Positions 53,878 to 62,330 of a DNA stretch of 64,000 bases are shown here, in pieces. The notes beneath the pieces are model-generated. The model was not told the DNA's origin. It saw only the letters and a program-made list of their open reading frames with translations, and did not search any database. The stretch is from positions 372,001 to 436,000 of the forward strand of contig NZ_JACIBK010000002.1 of the NCBI RefSeq assembly GCF_014195325.1, read 5' to 3'. The position numbers were made by a program, and so were the translations under genes. Source of the DNA: Rhizobium sp. BK650 (GTDB taxonomy: Bacteria; Pseudomonadota; Alphaproteobacteria; Rhizobiales; Rhizobiaceae). How positions within the stretch are numbered: position 1 is the first letter of the stretch; every line of letters starts with the position of its first letter.

Positions 53878-54273
53878 TTATTGAAAACGGCCGTAGCGCT
53901 GCAGCACTTCGATCTTGTAGCCGTCGGGATCGGTGATGAAGAAGAACAACCCGAAGAGCTTTCCGTCGCGGTTGAGTTCCACGAGCTTGCCGGGATTGAG
54001 GCCGAGATCCGTCAGCCGCTTATGCTCAACCTGCACTTCCTGGACCGATAAGGCGAGATGTCCGTAAGCGTCGCCAAGGTGATAGGGCTCGATACGGCCC
54101 TTGTTGACCGTCAGTTCCAGCTCGAAACCGGTCTCGTCATTGCTCATATAGATCAGCGTGAAGGTCTCGAAATCGACGCGGTCGGCGACCTTGAGCCCGA
54201 AAACCTTGCTGTAGAATTCGACCGAGCGCGCCTCATCCAGAACGCGGATCATGGAATGGATCATCTTGGCCAA
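53878..54273 (-). CDS. Glyoxalase I-like (lactoylglutathione lyase family) protein
   Basis: A 131-aa VOC-fold enzyme matching GloA. It starts MAKMIHSMIRVLDEARSVEF and contains FGLKVADRVDFE, NDETGFELELTVN (metal-ligand Glu region), GHLALSVQ (His ligand) and DPDGYKIEVLQR (Glu ligand). It would convert the methylglyoxal-glutathione adduct to lactoylglutathione. It lies 47 bases after the osmoprotectant transporter operon on the same strand and may be co-transcribed with it. Confidence 0.85.
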   Translation of the reverse strand: MAKMIHSMIRVLDEARSVEFYSKVFGLKVADRVDFETFTLIYMSNDETGFELELTVNKGRIEPYHLGDAYGHLALSVQEVQVEHKRLTDLGLNPGKLVELNRDGKLFGLFFFITDPDGYKIEVLQRYGRFQ

Positions 54274-54320
54274 GGCGGTCTCCCATTACTACTGTCTCCG
54301 CTGCCTTGGTAGCCGTCCTC

Positions 54321-55070
54321 TCAAGTCGGACGCAAGCCCATTCTGCGGGTGATCGCACCTTCGAGCAGGCCGACGACATCATAGATCAGCACCGCCATCA
54401 GGCCGACGATCAAGCCGCCCTGCAGGATGAAGGCGGTATTGTCGGAAATGAGCCCAGCGATGATGACCTCGCCGAGTCCCTTGGCCGCAACGGTCGAGCC
54501 GATCGTCGCCGTCCCGATATTGATGACCACTGCGACCTTCAGCCCTTCGAGGATCAATGGCAGCGCCAGCGGCAGCTCGACCTGGAAGAGACGCTGCGTG
54601 CCGTTCATGCCCATGCCGTCGGCTGCGTCCAGCACCTGCGGCGATACCTGCTTGAGGCCCGCGACCGTATTCTCGAAGATCGGCAGCAGGCCGTAGAGAA
54701 AAAGCGCGATCAGCGTCGGCGCGGCACCGAATCCAGTGGCGGGAACGGCAAGTGCCAGCACCGCCACCGGCGGGAAAGTCTGCCCGGCATTGGCAATCGC
54801 CCGCGACAGCGGCAGGAAATCCGCCCCGCTCGGCCGGGTGACGAAAATGCCGCCCAGCACGGCAAGTACCGCGCTGCCGATGATGGAGACGAAGACCAGC
54901 TCCAGATGTCCGAGCGCCAGAGAAGCCAGGCTGTTCTGCGTGTAGACCGGCGGTGCATTGTTATTGGTGAGCGGCACCAGCATGAAGGAGAGCCACTCCG
55001 TCCTGAAGATCAGGATGAGCAGCACCACCAGTGCCAGCGTGCGAAAGAGATTGGCGACGATGAATTTCAT
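54321..55070 (-). CDS. Osmoprotectant ABC transporter, second permease (YehW/OpuC type)
   Basis: A 249-aa permease with about six helices (LALVVLLILIFRTEWLSFML; LVFVSIIGSAVLAVLGGIFV). The binding-protein-dependent loop reads AADGMGMNGTQRLFQVELPL (EAA-type). It overlaps the ATPase gene by four bases. With the other permease it forms the membrane channel of a quaternary-amine (glycine betaine or choline type) importer. Confidence 0.9.
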   Translation of the reverse strand: MKFIVANLFRTLALVVLLILIFRTEWLSFMLVPLTNNNAPPVYTQNSLASLALGHLELVFVSIIGSAVLAVLGGIFVTRPSGADFLPLSRAIANAGQTFPPVAVLALAVPATGFGAAPTLIALFLYGLLPIFENTVAGLKQVSPQVLDAADGMGMNGTQRLFQVELPLALPLILEGLKVAVVINIGTATIGSTVAAKGLGEVIIAGLISDNTAFILQGGLIVGLMAVLIYDVVGLLEGAITRRMGLRPT

Positions 55071-56011
55071 GCCTTGCGGCCCAGTTCGAGCAGCCGTTCC
55101 ATCGAGATCGAACCGACCGGCGCCTGGTTGGCATCCTGCACCGCTGCCTCGTCGACGCCCTGCCAGATCATTTCGGCAAGTGCATCGCGCAGGCTGAGCG
55201 ACTGTGCCAGCGAATAGGGCAGACCGGGTTTGGCGGGCTGCATGCTATCCTTCAGCGGCGTCAGCGACATCAGCTTCAGCGCCCGGTCCGACGTGCCCGT
55301 CAATTGCTGCACGAAGGGATCGGCGGGCTCGGTCAGGATCTTCTCCGGCGTCGAGCACTGCAGCATCTTGCCGCCGCTCATGACTGCGATCTGGTTGCCG
55401 AGATGGAAGGCCTCGTCCATGTCATGCGTCACGAGCACGACCGTCGTCCCGAACTGTTTCTGGATCGCAAGGAGATCGTCCTGCGCCTTGCCGCGGATGA
55501 CCGGGTCGAGCGCGCCAAAGGGCTCGTCCATCAACAGCAGTTCCGGTTCGGCTGCCAGCGCCCTGGCCACGCCGACGCGCTGCTGCTGGCCGCCCGACAG
55601 TTGATGCGGATATTTCTCCGCGAAGGTTGCTGGGTCGAGATTGAAGAGGCTGAGCAGTTCTCTCACGCGTTTGTCAGTCCGGGCTGCATCCCAGCCGAGC
55701 AGTTGCGGAACGGTGGCGATATTTTGCGCCACCGTCCGGTGCGGAAACAGGCCGTGGCCCTGGATGGCATAGCCGATCTTGCGGCGAAGCTCCGTCGCCG
55801 GCACGTCCATGATATCCTGTCCGCCGACGAAGATCTGTCCCTCGGTGATCGGCACCAGCCGGTTGATCATTCGCATCAGTGTCGATTTGCCGGAACCCGA
55901 CGTGCCGACGATGACGGTGATCGAGCCCTTATCGACACTGACAGAGACTTTGTCGACGACGGTTGCCGAGCCGTAGCGCTTGGTGACGTTCCTGATCTCG
56001 ATCATGCTCAT
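55067..56011 (-). CDS. Osmoprotectant ABC transporter, ATPase (YehX/OpuCA type)
   Basis: A 314-aa ABC ATPase. Walker A is GTSGSGKST, the Q-loop is YAIQGHGLFPH, the signature is LSGGQQQRVG, and Walker B is LLLMDEP. The C-terminal extension (about 240-314) lacks a clear paired CBS domain. The frame is open far upstream through the permease, but the ATG at 56011 overlaps the permease stop (ATGA) and is the true start. The YAIQ in place of YVFQ at the Q-loop is typical of the OpuC/proV group. Confidence 0.93.
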   Translation of the reverse strand: MSMIEIRNVTKRYGSATVVDKVSVSVDKGSITVIVGTSGSGKSTLMRMINRLVPITEGQIFVGGQDIMDVPATELRRKIGYAIQGHGLFPHRTVAQNIATVPQLLGWDAARTDKRVRELLSLFNLDPATFAEKYPHQLSGGQQQRVGVARALAAEPELLLMDEPFGALDPVIRGKAQDDLLAIQKQFGTTVVLVTHDMDEAFHLGNQIAVMSGGKMLQCSTPEKILTEPADPFVQQLTGTSDRALKLMSLTPLKDSMQPAKPGLPYSLAQSLSLRDALAEMIWQGVDEAAVQDANQAPVGSISMERLLELGRKA

Positions 56012-57174
56012 GCGGCTGGCCCCTGGATGCTTTCGATGACCGCATCGAGGATGACGGCCGAGGAGAAGGCGAAGAAAACGGTCGGCACGGCGCCGAGCAG
56101 GACAAGGTCCATGGCCGTCTGGCCAAGCCCCTGGAAGATGAAGATGCCGAAGCCGCCACCGCCGATCAGGGCGGCGATCGTCACCATGCCGATTGCCTGC
56201 ACCAGCACGATGCGGATACCGGTGAGAATGACCGGGAAAGCAAGCGGCAGGTCGATTCCAACAAGGATCTGCCGGCGCGTCAGCCCCATGCCGGCCGCCG
56301 CATCGCGCACCGAGGGATCGACGCCTTCGAGGCCGACGACCGTGTTGGCGACGATCGGCAGCAGCGAATAGAGCACGAGCGCAATCAGCGCCGGCGCCGT
56401 GCCGATGCCGCGAATGCCGATATCGGCGGCAAGCGGCACGTTCGCGGCCAGATAACCGAGCGGCAGCATCAAAATGCCGAAGAGTGCGAGGCTTGGAATG
56501 GTCTGGATCAGGCTCAGCGTCCGCAGCACGATCGCGCGCAGTTTCGGCACCCAGAAGCAGAGGATGCCGAGCGGCAATCCGAGAACGATGGCGATTGCGA
56601 GCGAACCGAGGGCCAGAACCAGATGCGAAACCGCCTCGGTCCAGAACTGAGCCGAGCGCGTGGAAAATTCCCTCAGGATCGACAGGCTGTCGAGCATGCC
56701 TGAGGAAAGGCAGATGCCGAGCAGTGCCGTATAAGCGACGAGGACCACAACCCGCATCCAGGGCGTCAGCCTGATCTTCACCAGCGCGTCTGAAATGATG
56801 AGGCCGATGACCCCGAAGAGCACCCAGAAGCTCCCGCCCGGTGTCATGCGCGCCACGGTACTGCCGGGCGGTGTCGCAGCCGTCGCGGTCAGCCCGATGG
56901 CGGCGATCAGCGCTGCAAGGCAAAGCGTGCCGAGGGCGAGCCGGATGAAAGCGTTGCGCAGGAAGAGCGTTGCCAAGGCTGTGGCAACCAGCAGAGCCAG
57001 CAGGATGAGGACTGATGTTTGGGGAAGAAGCTGCGTCAGCAGCATCGGCCTGCCGGCGGCGATCCGGTTCGCCTTTACATAGATGAAAGGCAGAAGCGCC
57101 GTTGCGGCAATGCCGCCTGCCACCAGTACGACGCCGAGCCGGTCCAGCTTGCGGACCGCTAAGGTTTCTTCCAT
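56008..57174 (-). CDS. Osmoprotectant ABC transporter, first permease (YehY type)
   Basis: A 388-aa permease, longer than usual because of an N-terminal extension with extra helices (VVLVAGGIAATALLPFIYV; VLILLALLVATALATLFL; LCLAALIAAIGLTATAA). The C-terminal 210 residues are the ProW-type permease (LVLALGSLAIAIVLGLPLGI; AAAGMGLTRRQILVGIDLPL). E. coli YehY has the same long form. It stops four bases inside the ATPase start. Confidence 0.91.
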   Translation of the reverse strand: MEETLAVRKLDRLGVVLVAGGIAATALLPFIYVKANRIAAGRPMLLTQLLPQTSVLILLALLVATALATLFLRNAFIRLALGTLCLAALIAAIGLTATAATPPGSTVARMTPGGSFWVLFGVIGLIISDALVKIRLTPWMRVVVLVAYTALLGICLSSGMLDSLSILREFSTRSAQFWTEAVSHLVLALGSLAIAIVLGLPLGILCFWVPKLRAIVLRTLSLIQTIPSLALFGILMLPLGYLAANVPLAADIGIRGIGTAPALIALVLYSLLPIVANTVVGLEGVDPSVRDAAAGMGLTRRQILVGIDLPLAFPVILTGIRIVLVQAIGMVTIAALIGGGGFGIFIFQGLGQTAMDLVLLGAVPTVFFAFSSAVILDAVIESIQGPAA

Positions 57175-57196
57175 CGATCCACCCCTGTCCGGAAAG

Positions 57197-57223
57197 TGCC
57201 CCGCCCGAATGCCGGACGGGGCA
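57197..57223 (-). terminator. Intercistronic hairpin after the binding-protein gene
   Basis: TGCCCCGCCC / GGACGGGGCA (one mismatch on DNA, G-U on the minus-strand RNA), without a T-run. Lying between binding protein and permease, it likely protects the upstream mRNA or partly stops transcription. Confidence 0.6.
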
Positions 57224-57231
57224 TCAAGCGA

Positions 57232-58140
57232 TTACTTCAGGAATCCTTTTTCCTTCAGGTAGGCTTCTGCAACGGACTTCGCCGGCTCGCCATCGACCTG
57301 GATCTTGGCGTTGAGCTTGCGCAGCTCGTCTGCCGTCAGGCTCTGGAAGATCGGAGCAAGGATTTCCTGGATCTTCGGATTTGCCTGCAGCACGGCTTCG
57401 CGGATGATCGGGGTCGGCGCGTAGACCTGCTGCACGTTCTTGTCGTCTTCGAGAACCGTCAGTTCGGCCGCCTCGATAGCTCCGTCGGTGCCGTAGACCA
57501 TCGCGGTATTGACGCCGTTCGTCTGATCGGCTGCAGCCTTGATCGTTGCGGCCGTATCGCCGCCCGACAGCACGACTTCCTGATCCGGCTTCAGCGTGAA
57601 GCCATAGGTCGTCTGGAAGGCAGGCAGGGCGCCGGCGGAGTTCACGAATTCGGCTGATGCCGCAAGCTTGGCGGCACCGCCGCCGGAAACCCACTTGCCG
57701 AAATCGGACATGGTCTTGAGCTTGTTGGGGCCGGCGACGTCGTTCCGTACTGCGAGCGCCCACGTATTGTTGGCCGGTGAGGGCGTCAACCAGACGATCT
57801 TGTTGGCGTCGTAATCCAGCTTCTTGGCTTCCTGGTAACCCTGCTCGAGGTTCTTCCAGGCGGCGTCATCGGCCTTGTTGAAGAAGAAGCCGGCATTGCC
57901 GGTATATTCCGGATAGATATCGATTTCGCCAGCCGTGATCGCCTTGCGCACGACGGGCGTTGCGCCGAGCGCGATACGGTCCTGCGTCTTGATGCCGTTG
58001 GCTTGCAGCGCGAGTGCAATGACGTTGCCGAGCAGGGTGCCTTCGGTGTCGATCTTCGACGAAACGACGACATCAGCGGCGTGGGCCGCGCCAGCCGCAA
58101 AGGCGGAAAGCGAAACGGCGAGTGCGATTTTCCTAAGCAT
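57232..58140 (-). CDS. Osmoprotectant ABC transporter, substrate-binding protein (OsmF/YehZ type)
   Basis: A 302-aa periplasmic OpuAC-fold protein. Signal peptide MLRKIALAVSLSAFAAGAAH, cleaved near AHA-AD. The body VVVSSKIDTEGTLLGNVIAL, EIDIYPEYTGNAGFFF and NNTWALAVRNDV matches the OsmF/OpuCC group. The true start is the ATG at 58140; the open frame extends another 130 codons upstream without coding character. First gene of a four-gene operon read toward lower coordinates. Substrate (betaine-type) inferred from family. Confidence 0.92.
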   Translation of the reverse strand: MLRKIALAVSLSAFAAGAAHAADVVVSSKIDTEGTLLGNVIALALQANGIKTQDRIALGATPVVRKAITAGEIDIYPEYTGNAGFFFNKADDAAWKNLEQGYQEAKKLDYDANKIVWLTPSPANNTWALAVRNDVAGPNKLKTMSDFGKWVSGGGAAKLAASAEFVNSAGALPAFQTTYGFTLKPDQEVVLSGGDTAATIKAAADQTNGVNTAMVYGTDGAIEAAELTVLEDDKNVQQVYAPTPIIREAVLQANPKIQEILAPIFQSLTADELRKLNAKIQVDGEPAKSVAEAYLKEKGFLK

Positions 58141-58573
58141 GATTATCCCCTTGGTTGAACACCGATAAACCTCGCGAAAGCCCCGGACGCGAAGCCTGCG
58201 CGCATGAAACAACAGCCGGCAGATCGGCTTTGAGGCCATCATGCCGGAAATACGTGCGTCATGGAAATAGTGTGCGTGCCCGAAAATTCGATGCCCGAAA
58301 ATCGAAGCAGCCCCCTCCAGTATTCGCTGTCGCGGCGCGATTATGGCTGTCAATGCAGATCCGTGCGCGGAATTGCATTCCCTTTTCCAAGGCCGGCGCG
58401 ATTTGTTTTTGTCCCCTTGCGTGTTCCCACGGTGTTCCGGTGCTTTTGAGCGGTTCTGCCGCCGCCCGGATTTCTTATGGATTGAACGATAGCCTGCGTG
58501 TTTCTGGGCTGGGATATCTTTTTTCACGAACACGTCATATCCTCCGCCTTTTCAGTAGTTTCCGGAGAAAGAC
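58141..58573. other. 433-base divergent intergenic region
   Basis: Lies between the osmoprotectant operon and the LysR-like regulator. It must carry both promoters and the regulator's site, but I could not pick a convincing -35/-10 pair or dyad. Confidence 0.4.
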
Positions 58574-59788
58574 TTGCATCTCGGCTCCCTCTTCATCGCA
58601 AGCCATGTCCTGTCTTCCGGCTCCATGCGCCAGACGGCGCGCCGCTTCGGCATCTCCGTCTCGACCGTGTCTGCAGCGATCGATAATCTGGAGACGGAGC
58701 TTGCCCTGAAGCTCGTCGAACGTTCCTCCGGCGAACTGGTCGTTCTGCTTGCCGGAGGCAGAGTTCTTGAGGGCTTGGCGCCGATCCTTGCTGCAATAGG
58801 GCAGTTCGGCGACAAGTTCGGTCATCGTGAACCGGAAGCTTACGGACAATGGGCCGCCCGCATCCCGGTCAAGCTTGTCACCATGGAACGTTACCTAGAG
58901 GTTGCCGACCAGGGCAGCATCAATCGCGCGGCCCGGCGTCTGCACCTTGGTCAGCCGCAGCTTTCGCTACAGATTGCCAATCTTGAGAAATTCTTCGCCG
59001 GCAGGCTCTTCGAGCGACAGGCTCAAGGCTCCGCACTGACGGAGGAAGGCCGCTTTGCCTATACGGTCTTTTCCACCATCAGCCTTGCCTGGAACGAACT
59101 GAAATCCGCTGCGGACGAACGCTATCAGCGCGCCGCCCGCTCGCTGCGCATTGGCGCCATCATCCCGACGGGCTCGGAAAGCTGGGTTGCACGTTGCCTG
59201 GGTAGCCTCGTCGCCGAGTGGAATACGGGTCGCAACAAGAATGCCTTATCGCTGGTCTCGATGACAGCGGACGATCTGCGCGAGGCGTTGAAATCCGGGC
59301 GCATCGACGTCGCAATCCTCGATTCCGTCTTCGGCCTGGAAAGCTTCCGCCATCGCGAATTGCTGCACACGGACATGGTGGCGATCGCCCCACTTGATAG
59401 CGAGGAAGCGACCGCTACGGAACTCGTGGCTAACCATCCGATCTGCACCCCGAGTCCGCGCACCGGCATCGGCCATGCCGCCATGGCCTTCGGTTATGAT
59501 CGTACGCTGCATCGCCGCCTTCGCGACCGAGACATCACCGCGGCGGATTCGCTGCCCGTCATCGTCGATCTCGTCGCCAATCACGGCTATGTCTCCTTTC
59601 TCGGCCGCGTCAGCGCCATGCCGATCGCCGACCGCGTGCGCATCGTCGAACTCGAGGAGCCTATGCCCATGTCATATCATGTGGCCTTCAATCATCGGAA
59701 AGCGGCTGCTGACGCTTGCGACCTGCTGATCGCGACCGCGGCGAAAATTGTCCCGCCACCTGTCGCGAAAGATGCCGCCTTCGCGTAA
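58574..59788 (+). CDS. LysR-like regulator with two tandem HTH domains
   Basis: A 404-aa regulator, about 100 residues longer than normal LTTRs because it carries two LysR-type winged HTHs. The first is at about 1-65 (SGSMRQTARRFGISVSTVSA; AIDNLETELALKLVER). The second is at about 95-160 (QGSINRAARRLHLGQPQLSL; QIANLEKFFAGRLFERQ). The effector-binding domain follows (RSLRIGAIIPTGSESWVAR). The start is a TTG with a TCCGGAGAAAG site; there is no nearer ATG. Divergent from the osmoprotectant transporter operon, which it may control. Confidence 0.88.
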   Translation: MHLGSLFIASHVLSSGSMRQTARRFGISVSTVSAAIDNLETELALKLVERSSGELVVLLAGGRVLEGLAPILAAIGQFGDKFGHREPEAYGQWAARIPVKLVTMERYLEVADQGSINRAARRLHLGQPQLSLQIANLEKFFAGRLFERQAQGSALTEEGRFAYTVFSTISLAWNELKSAADERYQRAARSLRIGAIIPTGSESWVARCLGSLVAEWNTGRNKNALSLVSMTADDLREALKSGRIDVAILDSVFGLESFRHRELLHTDMVAIAPLDSEEATATELVANHPICTPSPRTGIGHAAMAFGYDRTLHRRLRDRDITAADSLPVIVDLVANHGYVSFLGRVSAMPIADRVRIVELEEPMPMSYHVAFNHRKAAADACDLLIATAAKIVPPPVAKDAAFA

Positions 59789-59791
59789 ATA

Positions 59792-59811
59792 GGCTGCGGC
59801 AGGCCGCAGCC
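59792..59811 (+). terminator. Hairpin after the LysR-like gene
   Basis: GGCTGCGG / CCGCAGCC with a 4-base loop, perfect stem, no T-run. It lies 3 bases after the LysR stop and before the convergent TetR gene. Confidence 0.55.
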
Positions 59812-59853
59812 TGCGAAGATGAGTACGACATGTATGCCATGCGCCGTACAACT

Positions 59854-60486
59854 TCAGTGGTCGGCTGAACTCGAATGCACGCTCTCCAATGCCTTCTGGC
59901 CGGCCAGGCGTAACGCTGCCTGCGCTACGAGATGGGCGATCCGGTCCGACAACTCCGGGTCCGATACGGCTCGGGCAAGCGTTACGCCGCCGCTCAGCAT
60001 GGCGAGCAGCACGATCGCCCGATCTTGTTGCGAACCGATAGGACTGCCTGAAGCATCGTTCTCCGGCAAACCTGCGGCGACCTCGTCGATTAGGCGCATC
60101 AGCTCCGCCGTATAAGCAGCGCGCGTATCGTCATCGGCACGCATCACGTCGGAGGAAAGGCTCGGCAAGGCGCAACTTTCGCCGAGATCGCAGGTCCGTT
60201 TGTAACCGAGATAGAATCCCACGAAGGTCGTCAGCCAATTTGTCTTGTCGCTGCCTTTGAGGGCTGCAATCCCTTGCCGCAACTCTTCCAAACCTGACTG
60301 GACGGCGGTGCGGAACGCTTGGCTCTTGGACTTGAAATGCCCATAGAAGGCGCCGTTGGTCACGCCAGCGGCCTTGGTCAATGCTTCGATGCCGCCGCCA
60401 CCATAGCCTTCCTTCCGGAAAACTCGGCCCGCTGCCGCCACGATCTTGGACTTGGTCTCCTCTTTATGTTCTGGGCTGTAGCGCAT
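59854..60486 (-). CDS. TetR-family transcriptional regulator
   Basis: A 210-aa TetR repressor. The HTH is within residues 12-60 (SKIVAAAGRVFRKEGYGGGG; AAGVTNGAFYGHFKSKSQAF). The ligand domain includes FVGFYLGYKRTCDLGESCAL. The family of such regulators with CALPSL and AYTAEL segments often controls oxidoreductase or tautomerase genes. Divergent from the tautomerase gene, with a strong inverted repeat in the gap. Confidence 0.9.
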   Translation of the reverse strand: MRYSPEHKEETKSKIVAAAGRVFRKEGYGGGGIEALTKAAGVTNGAFYGHFKSKSQAFRTAVQSGLEELRQGIAALKGSDKTNWLTTFVGFYLGYKRTCDLGESCALPSLSSDVMRADDDTRAAYTAELMRLIDEVAAGLPENDASGSPIGSQQDRAIVLLAMLSGGVTLARAVSDPELSDRIAHLVAQAALRLAGQKALESVHSSSADH

Positions 60487-60505
60487 AGTCGACCTTATTG
60501 AGAGT

Positions 60506-60538
60506 GATCGCTCTTTATGGCTTGCATAGAGAGCGATC
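60506..60538. promoter_or_regulatory. TetR operator upstream of the tautomerase gene
   Basis: GATCGCTCTTTATG (60506-60519) and CATAGAGAGCGATC (60525-60538): 14-base arms, 13 of 14 matching, spacer of 5. A further half-site-like TTTATGGATAGAGAG follows at about 60544. Located in the divergent gap 20 bases from the TetR start. Confidence 0.75.
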
Positions 60539-60605
60539 CACGTTTATGGATAGAGAGTGTTCGGTATATATCAAATGCCGTTCTCGTTCAAATGAGGAGA
60601 ACCCT

Positions 60606-61049
60606 ATGCCCATTACGCTCACCGTGCCCGAAGGACTGCTATCGTCACAAGCCCAGGCTGAGGTCTTTTCAGGACTGACAGACGCGCTTCTCGAAGTCTC
60701 GGAACTGACTGGAAATGCCTTTATGGCGGCCAACATCGTCGGCTCGATCAACGTGTTGCCGAAGGAGCAAATCCTTGCCGGTGGCAAGATGGCGGCGGCA
60801 GCCTTTGTCGAACTCAAGCTTCCCGAGATCGCACTGACGACGCCCGAGGCAAAAAGCGCTTTCATTAAAAAGGCAACGGATATCGTTGAAAAGGCGGCCG
60901 GGGGACGGCTGAAGCGTGAACATATCTGGTCAAATATCGTCTACGCTCCCGAAGGAGCTTGGGGCATCGCTGGCCGCAGCTACGACAATGCTAGCTTGAT
61001 CGAGGCTATAGTGAAAACCGGTGTCGCCGGTAGCGGTTCGCGCTGCTGA
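60606..61049 (+). CDS. Tautomerase-superfamily protein
   Basis: A 147-aa protein of the 4-oxalocrotonate tautomerase superfamily. After Met removal the N-terminal proline (MPITLTVPEG) would be the catalytic base. It is longer than the 62-residue 4-OT subunit and may hold two beta-alpha-beta units in one chain (MSR/DUF1904-like). The start at 60606 follows GAGGAGAAC. Divergent from the TetR regulator and followed by a VOC-family gene on the same strand. Confidence 0.75.
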   Translation: MPITLTVPEGLLSSQAQAEVFSGLTDALLEVSELTGNAFMAANIVGSINVLPKEQILAGGKMAAAAFVELKLPEIALTTPEAKSAFIKKATDIVEKAAGGRLKREHIWSNIVYAPEGAWGIAGRSYDNASLIEAIVKTGVAGSGSRC

Positions 61050-61060
61050 ATCCCTCAAGG

Positions 61061-61091
61061 CCAGACTGCGAGACGCGATTTCGCAGTCTGG
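61061..61091 (+). other. Intercistronic hairpin between tautomerase and VOC genes
   Basis: CCAGACTGCGA / TCGCAGTCTGG, perfect 11-bp stem with a 9-base loop and no T-run. It may be an RNA processing or stability element. Confidence 0.5.
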
Positions 61092-61113
61092 AAGATTATT
61101 GGGAGGTCACGTC

Positions 61114-61509
61114 ATGCAGCTTGCCAACTACCTCTTTTTTACCGACCAGTGTGAAGCAGCGCTCGACTTCTATACCAAATGTGGCCTTGGTCGGGTTTCC
61201 GCACTCATGCGTCATGGCGAACACGGAGTGCCGCTCGCCAACGAGGCCATGCGCGGAAAGGTCATGCACTCCCGCTTCGAGGGACCGGGTCTTCTTTTCT
61301 TTGCATCGGACAATCACGATGCCGAGCCGATGCGAGGCTCCGCTCACATGCTCATCATGGACTACCGCGCCATTACAGATGAATTATTCGCGACACTTGC
61401 CGACGGCGGCAAGATCACCACTCATCTCGCGGTGCAGCCGTGGGGAAGCTATTACGGCAAACTCACCGATCGGTTCGGCGTCCAGTGGATGTTGGATTGT
61501 CTATCGTAG
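61114..61509 (+). CDS. VOC-superfamily protein (PhnB-like)
   Basis: A 131-aa protein. ANYLFFTDQCEAALDFYTKC at the start and the C-terminal GSYYGKLTDRFGVQWMLDC are the hallmarks of the PhnB/glyoxalase-like subfamily. GGGAGG precedes the ATG at 61114; the longer frame to 61021 is not used. Probably co-transcribed with the tautomerase gene. Function unknown, likely small-molecule binding. Confidence 0.85.
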   Translation: MQLANYLFFTDQCEAALDFYTKCGLGRVSALMRHGEHGVPLANEAMRGKVMHSRFEGPGLLFFASDNHDAEPMRGSAHMLIMDYRAITDELFATLADGGKITTHLAVQPWGSYYGKLTDRFGVQWMLDCLS

Positions 61510-61604
61510 ACAGTCCTGCGATAGACATGCGAAACGTAATAGCCGCCGCGCAGAATAGAGCGCTGTAGCCGGCGATTGGCGGTATTTGGCGGAGGAAGAG
61601 GGAT

Positions 61605-62330
61605 TTGAGGACGGTTTTGCTGGAAGTGTGCGTCGATAGCGCCCAGGGCCTCGAGGCGGCAATCGAGGGCGGCGCTGGCCGCATCGAGCTCTGCTCGGCG
61701 CTGGAGCTCGGCGGGCTGACGCCGCTGCCGAGCCTGATGCGGATCGCGGCGCAGGCGCCGATCCCTGTCTACGCGATGATCCGCCCGCATGCCGGTCCCT
61801 TCATCTTCGACGCGACGGATGAAAAGGCGATGCTGGCCGATATCGATGCTGCCAGAGCCTCAGGCCTTGCCGGCGTCGTCATCGGCGCCAACCGGCCGGA
61901 CGGCACACTCGACATGCCGCTCATTCATCGCTTGAAGGCCCATGCTGCCGGCCTCGGTTCGACCCTGCATCGCGCCTTCGATCTGGTACCCGATCCGGAT
62001 GCCGCACTCGAACAGGCTGTCGAGCTCGGCTGCGAGCGCATCCTCACCTCAGGCTGCGTGCCGAAGGCGCTCGATGGACTGGAAACGCTGAAGCGCATCT
62101 CCGCCAGGGCAGCCGGTCGCATTTCGATCATGCCAGGCAGCGGCGTGCGCCCGAGCAATGCCGCCGAAATCCTGCGGGCGACGGGTGCTCGCGAAATCCA
62201 CGGCTCCTGCAGCTCGACCGTTGCCAGTGCCGATCCGCGCGCTGTTTCCTTCGGCTTTGACGTGCCGACCTCGAACCGCACCGATGTCGAGGTCGTCAGG
62301 CAGATGCGTGCCGCGATCGATACGCTTTAA
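61605..62330 (+). CDS. cutC: Copper homeostasis protein CutC
   Basis: A 241-aa TIM-barrel protein matching CutC throughout: LLEVCVDSAQGLEAAIEGGA, RIELCSALELGGLTP, MIRPHAGPF, VIGANRPDGTLD and the RAFD segment. It starts with TTG after GGAGGAAG. CutC was linked to copper tolerance in bacteria, but its biochemical role remains unclear. Its end overlaps the convergent dehydrogenase gene by 4 bases. Confidence 0.92.
   Translation: MRTVLLEVCVDSAQGLEAAIEGGAGRIELCSALELGGLTPLPSLMRIAAQAPIPVYAMIRPHAGPFIFDATDEKAMLADIDAARASGLAGVVIGANRPDGTLDMPLIHRLKAHAAGLGSTLHRAFDLVPDPDAALEQAVELGCERILTSGCVPKALDGLETLKRISARAAGRISIMPGSGVRPSNAAEILRATGAREIHGSCSSTVASADPRAVSFGFDVPTSNRTDVEVVRQMRAAIDTL

Noticed and set aside
56012..56923. 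Upstream extension of the osmoprotectant ATPase frame
   Set aside because: It overlaps the first permease in another frame. The ATG at 56011 overlapping the permease stop is the expected start.
61499..61526. GTCTATCG / CGATAGAC inverted repeat at the end of the PhnB-like gene
   Set aside because: It includes the stop codon and lacks a T-run; possibly chance or an mRNA end structure.
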